Below are positions 35,624-44,458 of a stretch of DNA of 64,000 nt, in pieces. The number at the start of each line of letters is the position of its first letter. Positions within the stretch are counted from its first letter, which is position 1. The stretch comes from Azospirillum brasilense. GTDB taxonomy: Bacteria; Pseudomonadota; Alphaproteobacteria; Azospirillales; Azospirillaceae. The stretch is from assembly GCF_007827795.1 (NCBI RefSeq), contig NZ_VITI01000004.1, positions 248,001 to 312,000 of the forward strand, read 5' to 3'. Under the pieces are notes generated by a model that saw only the letters and a program-made list of their open reading frames with translations, did no database searches and was not told where the DNA came from. Made by a program: the position numbers and the translations under genes.

Positions 35624-36825
35624 CGAAGCCCGCCCTGGTCTTTTCCTGGGAGATGTTCGGCCCCTACCACATGGACCGGCTGGAGGCGGTGGGCCGTCGG
35701 CTCGGCCATCTCTACGACGTGGTCGGTCTGGAGGTCGGGTCGAAGTCCCACACCTACGCCTGGGACTCCACCGGGGAGGGGCAGCAGTTCCGCAAGGTCA
35801 CGCTGTTCCCCGGACGCTCCAAGGCGGACATCCCGTCCTTCCAGGTCTACCGCGCCCTGCTGCGCGAATGCCGCAAGGCGGGGGCCAGCCACGTCTTCCT
35901 CTGCCATTACGAGGAGCCGGACGTCTTCGCCCTGGCCGTGACGATGCGGCTGATGGGCCGGCGCGTCGTCAACATGAACGCCTCAAAGTTCGACGACAAG
36001 CCGCGTGTCCTCTGGCGCGAGGCGCTGAAGTCCCTGCTCTACAAGCCCTATCAGGCGGCCATCGGGGGCAGCTACCGCACCGTCGACTACTACCGCTTCC
36101 TCGGGTTGCCCAAGGACAGGCTGTTCATCGGCTACGACACCCTGTCGCTGGAGCGGGTGCGCCGGCTGTCCGGCATGACCCCGGCCCCGGACGGTGTGCC
36201 CTTCGCGGAGCGGCACTTCACCATCATCGCCCGCTTCGTGCCGAAGAAGAACCTGTTCCGCGCGGTCGAGGCCTACGATCTCTACCGCCGATTGGCGGGA
36301 GACGCGGCGCGGCCCCTGCACCTTTGCGGCTCCGGCCCGCTGGAGGCCGACCTGCGGGCGGAGGTCGCCAAGCGCGGGCTGGAGAAGCACATCATTTTCC
36401 GCGGCTTCCTCCAGGAGACGGGGATCGCGGAGACGCTGGGCTCCACCCTGTGCCTGCTGCTGCCCTCGCTGGAGGAGCAGTTCGGGCTGGTGGTGAACGA
36501 GGCGCTGGCGATGGGCGTGCCGACGATCCTGTCCGACCAGTGCGGCGCCCGCGACGTGCTGATCCGCAGCGGCCTGAACGGCCACATCGTCGAGCCCGAC
36601 AACCCGGAGGGGCTGGCCCGCCACATGCTGTCCGTCGCGTCCGACGAGGCGGAATGGCGCCGCCTCAGCCTCAACGGGCGCCCCTTCCAGGCGCTGGCCG
36701 ACGCCGGCTTTTTCGCGGAGGCCGTGGAGAAGGCCCTGCACAGCCTGGGCGCACGCCCGGCGCCGTCCGCACCGGAACGTGCCAACGAAAGCGCCCGCAA
36801 GGGCACCCGTGAAAGCGAAGCCTGA
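35620..36825 (+). CDS. GT4 glycosyltransferase
   Basis: The 401-residue GT-B protein has the C-terminal nucleotide-sugar site: FVPKKNLFRAVEAY, then LCGSGPLEADLR and PSLEEQFGLVVNEALAMG, the E-x7-E motif of family 4. The N-terminal half (FGPYHMDRLEAVGRRLGHLY) is less conserved. It overlaps both neighbours by a few bases, so translation of the three GT4 genes is coupled. Sugar and acceptor are unknown. Confidence 0.85.
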   Translation: MTKPALVFSWEMFGPYHMDRLEAVGRRLGHLYDVVGLEVGSKSHTYAWDSTGEGQQFRKVTLFPGRSKADIPSFQVYRALLRECRKAGASHVFLCHYEEPDVFALAVTMRLMGRRVVNMNASKFDDKPRVLWREALKSLLYKPYQAAIGGSYRTVDYYRFLGLPKDRLFIGYDTLSLERVRRLSGMTPAPDGVPFAERHFTIIARFVPKKNLFRAVEAYDLYRRLAGDAARPLHLCGSGPLEADLRAEVAKRGLEKHIIFRGFLQETGIAETLGSTLCLLLPSLEEQFGLVVNEALAMGVPTILSDQCGARDVLIRSGLNGHIVEPDNPEGLARHMLSVASDEAEWRRLSLNGRPFQALADAGFFAEAVEKALHSLGARPAPSAPERANESARKGTRESEA

Positions 36826-37973
36826 TGACCGACCGCCGCATCACCCCCCACATCGTCGTCTCGGGCCGCCTTCCCCCGCCCATGGACGGGATGAGCCGGG
36901 TCACCGCCCTGGTGCTGGACCGCCTGCGCAACCGTGGCCCGGTGGAGGCCACGGTGGAGGTCGCGGACCTGTCGCCGGGCTGGAACGGCGGCGGCCTGCG
37001 CTACCACGCCGCCAAGGCCATGCGCGTGCTGCTGGCGGGCTTGCGTCTGGCGGCCGGGGCGACGATCCCCGGACGGCGCTTCTACATGCCCGTCGATTCG
37101 GGGCTGGGGATCTTCTACACGGCGGCGCTGGCCGGAACGGCGCGGTTGTTCAGCTATGAACGGACGCTGCACCACCATTCCTTCGCCACCATCTCCAAGC
37201 CGACCTGGCGGATGAGCCTGCTGACCCGCCTTGCCGGCACGGACTGCATGCACGTGCTGCTCTGCCCCGCCATGCAGGCGCGCTTCCAGGCGCTCTACCC
37301 GGCGGCGAAGACGGCGATGAGCGTCTCCAACGCCATCTTCACCCCGCCGGTGCCGCGGCCGCGCCACGGCAAATCCGGCCCGCTGCGCATCGGCCATCTG
37401 TCCAACCTGTGCACCGAGAAGGGGCTGGACACGCTGTTCACACTGCTGCGCGCCCTGCGGTCGGAGGGGGTGGACGTCACGCTGGTGCTGGCCGGGCCGG
37501 GCCTGGGGCGCATGGACAACGCGCTGGTTGCGGCGGGGCTGGCGGCCTTCGACGGCGACGTGGAGTATCGCGGCCCGGTGGACGACGACGCCAAGGCGGC
37601 CTTCTACCGCGACATCGACGTCTTCGTCTTCCCCACCCGCTACCGCAACGAGGCGCAGCCGCTGGTGCTGTTCGAGGCGATGGCGGCGGGCGTGCCGGTG
37701 CTGGCCTACGACCGCGGCTGCATCGGCAGCGACATCCCCCGCCCCGGCCTCGTCCCGCAGGACCGGGACTTCATCCAGGCGGTGCTGCCGGCGCTGCGCC
37801 TGTGGGCCAAGGACCGCGACGCCCTGGCGCTCGCCTCCGAGCAGGCCCACGCCCGCGCCCGCGCCGCCCATGAGGCCGGGCACAGCGGACTCGACGCGCT
37901 GCTCGACCGCATCGCCGGTCCATTGCCCGAAGCCGCCGGAACTTCCGTCCGCCCGAAACGCGCCATGGGCTGA
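36825..37973 (+). CDS. GT4 glycosyltransferase
   Basis: A 382-residue GT-B protein with an N-terminal domain (GRLPPPMDGMSRVTALVLD) and a C-terminal donor site (HLSNLCTEKGLDTLFTLLRA, then FPTRYRNEAQPLVLFEAMAAG) that carries the family's paired glutamates. It is the last of three overlapping GT4 genes. Beyond it the opposite strand carries two genes, which end 7 bases from its stop. Confidence 0.85.
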   Translation: MTDRRITPHIVVSGRLPPPMDGMSRVTALVLDRLRNRGPVEATVEVADLSPGWNGGGLRYHAAKAMRVLLAGLRLAAGATIPGRRFYMPVDSGLGIFYTAALAGTARLFSYERTLHHHSFATISKPTWRMSLLTRLAGTDCMHVLLCPAMQARFQALYPAAKTAMSVSNAIFTPPVPRPRHGKSGPLRIGHLSNLCTEKGLDTLFTLLRALRSEGVDVTLVLAGPGLGRMDNALVAAGLAAFDGDVEYRGPVDDDAKAAFYRDIDVFVFPTRYRNEAQPLVLFEAMAAGVPVLAYDRGCIGSDIPRPGLVPQDRDFIQAVLPALRLWAKDRDALALASEQAHARARAAHEAGHSGLDALLDRIAGPLPEAAGTSVRPKRAMG

Positions 37974-37979
37974 GCGCCG

Positions 37980-38582
37980 TCATACCCAGCGCGCCGCCCT
38001 CGCCCCCAGGCGGGACAGGAACACTGCCAGCCCGGCCAGCGCGCGGGCGGTCCAGGGCGGCGCCGGGTCCAGCCGCGTGGCGTCGCGGGCGTGCAAGCTC
38101 TCGTCGAGGCGGCAGGCCTCCAGCAAATTCAACAGGTCCGGATCGGGGGCGAGCCGCCGCGCCAGAGCGATCTGCCGGGCGTAGTGCCCATCCACCCACG
38201 CCTCGACCCCGGCGACCACCGCGTAGAAATAGGGCGGGCCGAGCCAGGCCGGCAGCGCGCCCATCACCCGGCCCGACCAGCGCCAGAACGCCATCGGCCC
38301 GCTGCGCCTCTCCGGCGGCAGCACCGCCTCGAACAGCCGCAGGTGCCGCCGCTCGACCCGGCGGTGGGACGCGGCGAAGCGCAGGACCTCCGGGTCGGTC
38401 GTGGCACCGGCGACGCCGTCGTAGAGGGACACCGCCACGGTCTCGCCGACATGGCTGGCGCGCAGCTCGCGCAGGATGCGGGGCGGCAGGGCGGACAGGT
38501 CGAGGCGGGGCGGCGCCAGCCCGATGGTGGCGGACGGTGGAGCCTCGGGCGGGGAGTTGGGCGAGGGAATGCGGGTGTCCAC
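37980..38582 (-). CDS. COQ7-family diiron protein
   Basis: The 200-residue product keeps all six ligands of a carboxylate-bridged diiron site in COQ7 order and spacing: E47 (SHVGETVA), E77/H80 (VERRH), E127 (VEAWVDGH) and E161/H164 (DESLH). COQ7 hydroxylates demethoxyubiquinone. Whether this is the ubiquinone enzyme or a paralogue is open. It is antisense inside the polysaccharide locus, lying 4 bases past the beta-helix gene stop on the same strand; no other ubiquinone gene is near. An unusual proline-rich N-terminus (PPEAPPSATIGLAPP) precedes the domain. Confidence 0.85.
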   Translation of the reverse strand: MDTRIPSPNSPPEAPPSATIGLAPPRLDLSALPPRILRELRASHVGETVAVSLYDGVAGATTDPEVLRFAASHRRVERRHLRLFEAVLPPERRSGPMAFWRWSGRVMGALPAWLGPPYFYAVVAGVEAWVDGHYARQIALARRLAPDPDLLNLLEACRLDESLHARDATRLDPAPPWTARALAGLAVFLSRLGARAARWV

Positions 38583-38586
38583 GGGC

Positions 38587-40539
38587 TCAGCGCGCCCCTT
38601 CCGGGCCGATGCGCGACCAGGGAAGCTCCTGGAAGCCGATCTTCAGGGCGGGGGAGTTCGGGCGCAGGCGGTAGTCGTCCTTCGCCGGGTTCATGAAATA
38701 GGGGTCGGGCAGATTGCCTCCTTGAACGGAGCGCGCCTGCGTGCGTTCCGTGGCCGCCCCCGGCGCGCGCAGGCCGCGGCCCGGACGGTCGAAGATGTTG
38801 TTTTCCAGCCGGTACTCGCCGCCGGTCAGTGCGGTCACCAGCTGCTCCACCGGAACGCGGGCGTGGATGAGGTTGCGGCTGGCCTCGTTGTCGCGCAGGA
38901 AGCCCGCCGTCCCCGCCTTCGGCACCCATTCGAAGCGCAGGAAGCGGTCGCGCTCGTCGGTCAGCACGGCGATGTTGTTCTCCACCCGGTTGCCGTCGCC
39001 GCCATGGATGAAGACCGACGCCCAGCCGGTGTCCTCCAGGAAATTGCCCTCCACCCGCACGCCGTTGGTCAGGTCGTCCAGATAGATGCCGAAGCCCTTG
39101 TAGCGCGTCATCCAGCGTCCCGCCGCGTCGGTGGCGATCCCGCCGGTCCCCCGGATGTCGTTGAAGCGGATGACCAGCCTGGTGTCGATGTCGCTGCGCC
39201 CCAGCGTCTCGATGGCGCCGAGGTCGGCGGTCTCCCGCCCAACGTCGCGGATGCGGTTGTACTCGATCACGTTGTCGGTGTTCTTCGTCTCCGGGTTCCA
39301 GTTCTTCATGGAGATGCCGTAGCGGGCGGCGTGCCGGATGTCGTTGTGGGCGATCTGCGTGCGGGTCACCCCGGCCGTCATGATGCCGGCGCTGTAGAGG
39401 TTCACCTCGCCGACATGGCGGATGGTGTTGGCGATGATCCGGTTGCCGGCGCTGCCCGGAGTCAGTTCGATCCCGCTGCGCCCCAGATGCTCCAGGCGGT
39501 TGCCGCGCACCTCGCTGTCCGCGACGCCGACCAGCAGCACGCCCGTGCCGACGGCGGAGAAGCGGTTGTCGAGGACGCGGTGCCCCGTGCCGCCGGCCAG
39601 CCGCACCGCCGCACCGTTGTAAGGCACGTCGGCGAAGGACAGCCCGTCGAGGGTGATGGAGTCCGTCTTCTCCGCCTGGATCAGCGGTGCGGTGCGGGCC
39701 ACCACCGCCTCGCCGTCGCGGGCGAAGGCCGCCGGGTCGTGGGGGCGGAGCAGCAGGCGCCGGTCCTTGGCGCTCCAGGCGAACTGGCCGAGGAATTTCA
39801 GGAAGTCGGGATGGCCGAGCAGGCGGAAGGTGCTGCCGTCGCGGAACGGGTACCAGCCGTCGCGGTCGAGGACCAGCGTGCCGTTGCGGTCGATGCGCTC
39901 GATGCCGCGGATGTCGTCGGCCTGCCGCTCGCGGTCGAGCGCCTGGACGCGCACGCCGGGGACCGCCCAGGCCGCCTGGACGGTGCCGGGCGGAAAGCGG
40001 AACTGCCGCTTGTCACCGCCGCCCTTGGTCTGCTGGGCGACGAACCAGCCGCTGCGGATCGGGTCCTGCGGGTCGAAGGCGCCGCTCTGCGCCGCGCGCA
40101 GCCGCACCCCGCCGGCGGTCACGTCCAGCCCCGGCTCGCGGGCCAGCGGGGCGGAGACGATTCCGTCCCGCTCGGCCTTGAAGCCCGTCACCACCTCCCC
40201 GCCCGACAGGACCGGGGTCTCGCCGGGAAAGGCGGCGATGCGCAGCCCGGAATCCTCCGGCCCCAGCGTCACCGTGTCGGTCAGCCGGTGGGTGCCGCCG
40301 CGCAGCAGGATCAGGTGCAGGCCGCGCTTGCGCGCCTCCTCCACCGCGCGGGCCAGCGTGGCGACCGGGCCGTCCCGTCCGTCCGGGGTGGAGGCGGCCA
40401 CCCGCCCGGACCAGCGGTCGTCGCCCTGGGGGGAGACATGGATCGCCGGCTCCGCCGCGACGGACGGGGTGGGACCAGCCAGCAACAGGACCAGCCACAA
40501 CAGCCCGCCCGCGAAGAGTCCAGGAATCCGGCGCGTCAT
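38587..40539 (-). CDS. Exported right-handed beta-helix protein
   Basis: The 650-residue product has a Sec signal peptide (MTRRIPGLFAGGLLWLVLLL, cleaved near AGPTPSVAA) and then a long series of NRI/NxI-type coils (RIIANTIRHVGEVNLYSAG, TQIAHNDIRHAARYGISM) that fold as a parallel beta-helix of the pectate-lyase/mannuronan-epimerase type. It begins with VSPQGDDRWSG, as in polysaccharide-acting outer proteins. No catalytic set can be assigned. A perfect GGAGGTGAT site precedes the ATG. It faces the Wzy-like gene across a 279-base region and may cut or modify the polymer outside the cytoplasm. Confidence 0.85.
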   Translation of the reverse strand: MTRRIPGLFAGGLLWLVLLLAGPTPSVAAEPAIHVSPQGDDRWSGRVAASTPDGRDGPVATLARAVEEARKRGLHLILLRGGTHRLTDTVTLGPEDSGLRIAAFPGETPVLSGGEVVTGFKAERDGIVSAPLAREPGLDVTAGGVRLRAAQSGAFDPQDPIRSGWFVAQQTKGGGDKRQFRFPPGTVQAAWAVPGVRVQALDRERQADDIRGIERIDRNGTLVLDRDGWYPFRDGSTFRLLGHPDFLKFLGQFAWSAKDRRLLLRPHDPAAFARDGEAVVARTAPLIQAEKTDSITLDGLSFADVPYNGAAVRLAGGTGHRVLDNRFSAVGTGVLLVGVADSEVRGNRLEHLGRSGIELTPGSAGNRIIANTIRHVGEVNLYSAGIMTAGVTRTQIAHNDIRHAARYGISMKNWNPETKNTDNVIEYNRIRDVGRETADLGAIETLGRSDIDTRLVIRFNDIRGTGGIATDAAGRWMTRYKGFGIYLDDLTNGVRVEGNFLEDTGWASVFIHGGDGNRVENNIAVLTDERDRFLRFEWVPKAGTAGFLRDNEASRNLIHARVPVEQLVTALTGGEYRLENNIFDRPGRGLRAPGAATERTQARSVQGGNLPDPYFMNPAKDDYRLRPNSPALKIGFQELPWSRIGPEGAR

Positions 40540-40759
40540 ATCACCTCCGTTCCGCACCCCAGCGAAACTGGCGGCGGGGGGCGGATGAAGCAAAAGCGCG
40601 GACGGGGTGCCACGAAGGCGCTGGGCGGATAGCCCTGACCGGGCGGCCCTCGCCGTCTGCGCTCCCGGACGGGGGGACCCGAGCGGGGCCGGCAGTGTTG
40701 CTTCCGGGTGCGCCGCCTTCGCTCCCCGAGGGCCGGCACGACGACACCGCCCCACCGGC

Positions 40760-40789
40760 CGACACCACCGGCCGTGGCCGGCGGTGTCG
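40760..40789. promoter_or_regulatory. Large hairpin in the control region between the beta-helix and Wzy genes
   Basis: CGACACCACCGGCC (40760-40773) and GGCCGGCGGTGTCG (40776-40789) form a 14-bp stem with one G-U pair. The first arm's start recurs at 40742-40751 (CGACACCGCC), which pairs perfectly with the same right arm, so two folds compete. It sits 30 bases before the Wzy-like gene and could be a weak terminator or attenuator. Confidence 0.55.
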
Positions 40790-40818
40790 CGCGTTCACGA
40801 GGCAAGGCGGAGTCCGGC

Positions 40819-42246
40819 ATGATCGAAACGGCGTTGATCGCGCAGGTGCTGGTGGTGGCCCTGGTCGTCGTGGTGTTCCTCAGCACCGGCACCGCGTCGA
40901 TGTTCCACCCGCTGACCTACTATCTGATCTTCCACACGCTGGTCTTCGTGATCCGCCCGCTGCTGGTCCACGGCTTCGGCATCGACAACGCCTGGCTGTT
41001 CATGGGCTACTGGCCGAGCGCCGGAGAGTTCGTGAAGTCGCTGACGGTCAGTTCGGTCGCCCTGATCGCCTTCTCCGCCGCCTGCGGCTGGGCCGGGCGG
41101 GTGAAGCCGGACTTCAGCCGGGCGCCCACCTTCACCTTCGACCGGCTGGACATCACCGCCTTCGCCCTGACCGTGGCGGCGCTGGGGCCGCTGGCCATCT
41201 ACTCGGCGATCCTGCGCCAGGACGGTGCCGACTTCACCGGCACCGGCGACGTGCAGATGGAGCGCGACCCGCTGACCGGCCAGCCGGTCTACGTCAACAC
41301 CACCGGCTACATCGCCGAGGCCCATTCGATGGGCCTGCCGCTGACGCTGGGCATCATCTGGGTCAGCCGCTTCCACCCGCTGTCCTTTATCCCCTTCATC
41401 GCCTTCGTCAGCTACCGCGCCTATCTGGGCTGGGGGCGCTGGGCGATCATCATGGGCGTGCTGGGCATGGTGCTGCTGATCCTGTACCACACGCGCACCA
41501 AGTGGTTCCGCTGGTGGCAGCTCGCCTGCGGCCTGCCGGTGCTTCTTCTGTTCCACACGCTGGGCAACAACCGCGACTTCCTGCGCGGCGTTCTGGCCGG
41601 CACCGAGAGCCCGGGCAAGCTGTTCAGCGTCTTCCAGGGCGGCCAGGGCTCCTTTGTGGAGAGCGTGTCGAACCAGGACATCGCCAACTTCGACTTCCTG
41701 GCCTTCATCCTGTGGGCGGTGCCGCAGCAGTCGGGGACCTACACCTGGTTCACCCAGTATCTTCAGCTCTTCACCGAGCCGATCCCGCGCATGCTGTGGC
41801 CGGACAAGCCGATCGGCGCGCCGGTCAAATGGGTGTCCCTGCACGATTTCGGCAACTTCTCCAACCTCACCACCTCGCTGGCCGGCGACGGCTGGATGAG
41901 CGCGGGGTGGATCGGCGTGATCGTCACCATGGTGGTGGTCGGGCTGATCCTGGGCCGGCTGCACCGCTGGTTCTGGGAGTCGGGCTTCACCAACCGCTAC
42001 GCGGTGCTGTTCTATTGCGCCTTCATCCCGCTGTCGCTGCAATGGTACCGCGACGGCAACATCACCATCGTCAAGTTCGGTTTCTTCTCGCTGCTGCCCA
42101 TCCTGCTGTGGATCGGCGCGACCAAGGCGCTTCGGCTGTGGATCGGCGACTCCGCCGGCTCGCCGCTCGCCCAAAGCCGCATGTCCGTCTTCCATAAGCC
42201 CGCCTTCCGCCTGCCCGGATTCCGGTTCCCCGCGGACCGGGCGTGA
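40819..42246 (+). CDS. Wzy-like polysaccharide polymerase
   Basis: The 475-residue protein has about 11 membrane helices and a large periplasmic loop (around 275-380, holding the conserved-looking TYTWFTQYLQLFTEPIPR). That arrangement fits O-antigen/oligosaccharide-repeat polymerases, a family too divergent to identify by motif. It is preceded by a hairpin and followed, with overlap, by the AlgX/J-like gene. The start MIETALIAQ is the ATG next to GGCGG; an upstream in-frame ATG at 40708 passes through the hairpin and is unlikely. Confidence 0.82.
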   Translation: MIETALIAQVLVVALVVVVFLSTGTASMFHPLTYYLIFHTLVFVIRPLLVHGFGIDNAWLFMGYWPSAGEFVKSLTVSSVALIAFSAACGWAGRVKPDFSRAPTFTFDRLDITAFALTVAALGPLAIYSAILRQDGADFTGTGDVQMERDPLTGQPVYVNTTGYIAEAHSMGLPLTLGIIWVSRFHPLSFIPFIAFVSYRAYLGWGRWAIIMGVLGMVLLILYHTRTKWFRWWQLACGLPVLLLFHTLGNNRDFLRGVLAGTESPGKLFSVFQGGQGSFVESVSNQDIANFDFLAFILWAVPQQSGTYTWFTQYLQLFTEPIPRMLWPDKPIGAPVKWVSLHDFGNFSNLTTSLAGDGWMSAGWIGVIVTMVVVGLILGRLHRWFWESGFTNRYAVLFYCAFIPLSLQWYRDGNITIVKFGFFSLLPILLWIGATKALRLWIGDSAGSPLAQSRMSVFHKPAFRLPGFRFPADRA

Positions 42247-43424
42247 GGCGACCGGTGAGGGGCGGGTTGGACAGGATCGTTCTGCGCGGGCTGGCCCTGG
42301 CCGCGGCGCTGGTCCTGCCGCTGGCCTTCGCGCTGGACCCGCCTAACGGCGACCTGACGGAGTTGGGCGGCTACGCGGAGAACCGCTTCGGCCCCAGGGC
42401 GCCCCAGGCAATCTTCGTGCCGCCGCTCGCCGAGCCGGCGCGGCCCGGCGCCTCCTACGACGTGCTGGTGTTCGGCGACGGCTTCTCCCGGCCCGAGGCG
42501 GAGGAGCGTCACGCCCGCTACGGCCATTACTGGACCGACCATCTGCGCAACCTGACCGGTGTGACCGTCGGCTTGCGGTCCGCGGGCACCGCGCCGTTGG
42601 CCGCCTATCTGGCCTCCCCCGATTTCCGGGAGCGCCCGCCGCGCGTCGTGATCCTTCAATTATCCGAACGCGACCTGGGGGAGCGCGTCGCCGGGCTGGC
42701 GCTGTCCACCGTCACCACCCCCCGCCCCCACAGCGTGGCGACCTTGCGCCCAATCGCCGTCGAGCCCCTCAACCGCCAGCCCCGGACCATGGAGCGCACC
42801 CGCGCCCAGGCCTGGAGCCCGCCGCCGATCGGCCACGCGCTGGACCTGCTGGTCAAGGCGCTGCCGCGCGCGCTGCTGAACGTGACCGGCGGCCCGGTGG
42901 AGGAGCGGTCCCTGGCCTATGCGGGTCTATTCAGCTCCGCCGCTGCCACGACCACCCTCTTCCGCGCGGAGGATTTCCAGCCCTGGCGCACCGACCGCCG
43001 CCTGCTGGAAGAGCGCCGCGCGGGGTTGCACGCGATCCAGGACGCGGTGCAGGCCAACGGGGTGACGCGCTTCCTGCTGCTGGTCGCGCCGGACAAGGGG
43101 ACGGTCTACGCCGATTTCCTGCTCACCCCCCCACCCCACCGGTCCGCGGTGGACGAGGTCATGGCCGCCGACCCGACGCTCCAGGCGGTGCCGCTGGCGG
43201 CCGGCCTGACGGCGCTGGCCGCGGGCGGGGTGCGCGATCTCTACGCGCCCAACGGCAGCCGCTGGGGGCTGGAGGGGCAGCTCTACGCGGCGCGGACGGT
43301 CGCCCGCACCCTGGGGCGGCTGGGCGTGCTGTCCGGAGCCGCCGAAGCATCGCCGGACGTCGCCATCCTGCCCTGTCGGCCGGATCAAGGCGACTGCACC
43401 CCCACCCCCACCCAAACCGACTGA
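42243..43424 (+). CDS. AlgX/AlgJ-like SGNH-fold protein, active-site degenerate
   Basis: The 393-residue product has one N-terminal membrane/signal helix (IVLRGLALAAALVLPLAFAL) and, from about residue 70, a domain laid out like AlgJ/AlgX O-acetyltransferases: LVFGDGFSRP stands where the catalytic GDSF would be (78-81), and NGSRWGLEGQ where DxHW would be (337-346). The serine nucleophile and the Asp-x-His pair are therefore missing. It starts with GTG inside the stop of the polymerase gene and ends in a TPTPTQTD tail. Possible roles are a non-catalytic polymer-binding protein or a relict enzyme; the assignment rests on fold-like features only. Confidence 0.55.
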   Translation: MRRPVRGGLDRIVLRGLALAAALVLPLAFALDPPNGDLTELGGYAENRFGPRAPQAIFVPPLAEPARPGASYDVLVFGDGFSRPEAEERHARYGHYWTDHLRNLTGVTVGLRSAGTAPLAAYLASPDFRERPPRVVILQLSERDLGERVAGLALSTVTTPRPHSVATLRPIAVEPLNRQPRTMERTRAQAWSPPPIGHALDLLVKALPRALLNVTGGPVEERSLAYAGLFSSAAATTTLFRAEDFQPWRTDRRLLEERRAGLHAIQDAVQANGVTRFLLLVAPDKGTVYADFLLTPPPHRSAVDEVMAADPTLQAVPLAAGLTALAAGGVRDLYAPNGSRWGLEGQLYAARTVARTLGRLGVLSGAAEASPDVAILPCRPDQGDCTPTPTQTD

Positions 43425-44458
43425 TGGACAGGACCAGGAGGAACCGCCCAGCCATGGCTCAGGACACTTTTCCGGCAGACGACGCCCCAGCGGACATCGC
43501 CCGCGGCGTCGTGGCGATCGTCGTCACCCACAACCGCCTGCCGCTTCTGGCCACCTGCGTCGCGGCGATCCTCGGGCAGCACCCGCGACCGGAGCGGCTG
43601 GTGGTGGTGGACAGCGGCTCCAGCGACGGCACGCCGGACTGGCTGTCCGCGCAGGCGGAGGAGTGGGGCGACGCGCTGGTCGTGGTGCGGCAGGCCAACT
43701 GCGGGTCGGCCGGCGCCTACCACACCGCCTTCGAGACGGCGCTCGGCCTCGGCGGACGCTGGATCTGGAGCACCGACGACGACGGCATCCCACAACCCGG
43801 CGCGCTGGCGGAGCTGCTGGCCCAGGCGCGGCATCACGGCCTGTCCATGGTCGGCCCGCTGGTTCTGGCGGCGGAGGACCGCTCCACCCTGGCCTTTCCC
43901 ATGCAGGGCACCCGCGACCCCGACAGCCTGATGGCGCGCTCGGTGGACGGGCTGGTGCCGGGCACCATCGCCCTGTTCAACGGCACGCTGATCGGGCGGG
44001 CGGTGTTCGAGCGGATCGGCAACGTGAAGCGCGAGATGTTCATCTGGGGCGACGAGTACGAGTTCACCCTGCGCGCCCGCCGCGCCGGGCTGACGGTCGG
44101 CACGGCGGTGAAGGCCCTGCACATCCATCCCGGCATGTCGCGGACGGAGCACAAGGTGCTGGGCGGCCGGCTGGGCACGGTGGAGACGATGCGGGCCGAC
44201 CGGGCGCCGCATTTCTTCCGCAACATGGGCTACATCCACGCCAACTACGAGAAGGCCGGGGTGATTCCGCGGATGATCGCCAAATACACCGCCCATTATC
44301 TGGTGAACCGGGATTTCCGGGGCCTGCAGGTTTTCCTCGACAGCTACCTGTCCGGCCTGCGCGACATGTATCCGGAGGAGCTGAAGCGCCCGCCGGTCCG
44401 GCTGCCCCTGCCCGAGCGGCCGCGCGCCGCCCCGTCCTCCTCCAGCGAGGTCGCCTGA
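43424..44458 (+). CDS. GT2 glycosyltransferase, GlfT2/rhamnosyltransferase-like
   Basis: The 344-residue GT-A enzyme has VVAIVVTHNRLPLL, the metal site WSTDDDGIPQP and the later WGDEYEFTLRARRAG block that marks the galactofuranosyl/rhamnosyl-transferase branch. The ATG overlaps the previous stop as TGATG. A second ATG at 43454, preceded by AGGAGG, is also possible and would drop ten residues. It is coupled to the next GT2 gene by a one-base ATG/TGA overlap. Confidence 0.88.
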   Translation: MDRTRRNRPAMAQDTFPADDAPADIARGVVAIVVTHNRLPLLATCVAAILGQHPRPERLVVVDSGSSDGTPDWLSAQAEEWGDALVVVRQANCGSAGAYHTAFETALGLGGRWIWSTDDDGIPQPGALAELLAQARHHGLSMVGPLVLAAEDRSTLAFPMQGTRDPDSLMARSVDGLVPGTIALFNGTLIGRAVFERIGNVKREMFIWGDEYEFTLRARRAGLTVGTAVKALHIHPGMSRTEHKVLGGRLGTVETMRADRAPHFFRNMGYIHANYEKAGVIPRMIAKYTAHYLVNRDFRGLQVFLDSYLSGLRDMYPEELKRPPVRLPLPERPRAAPSSSSEVA

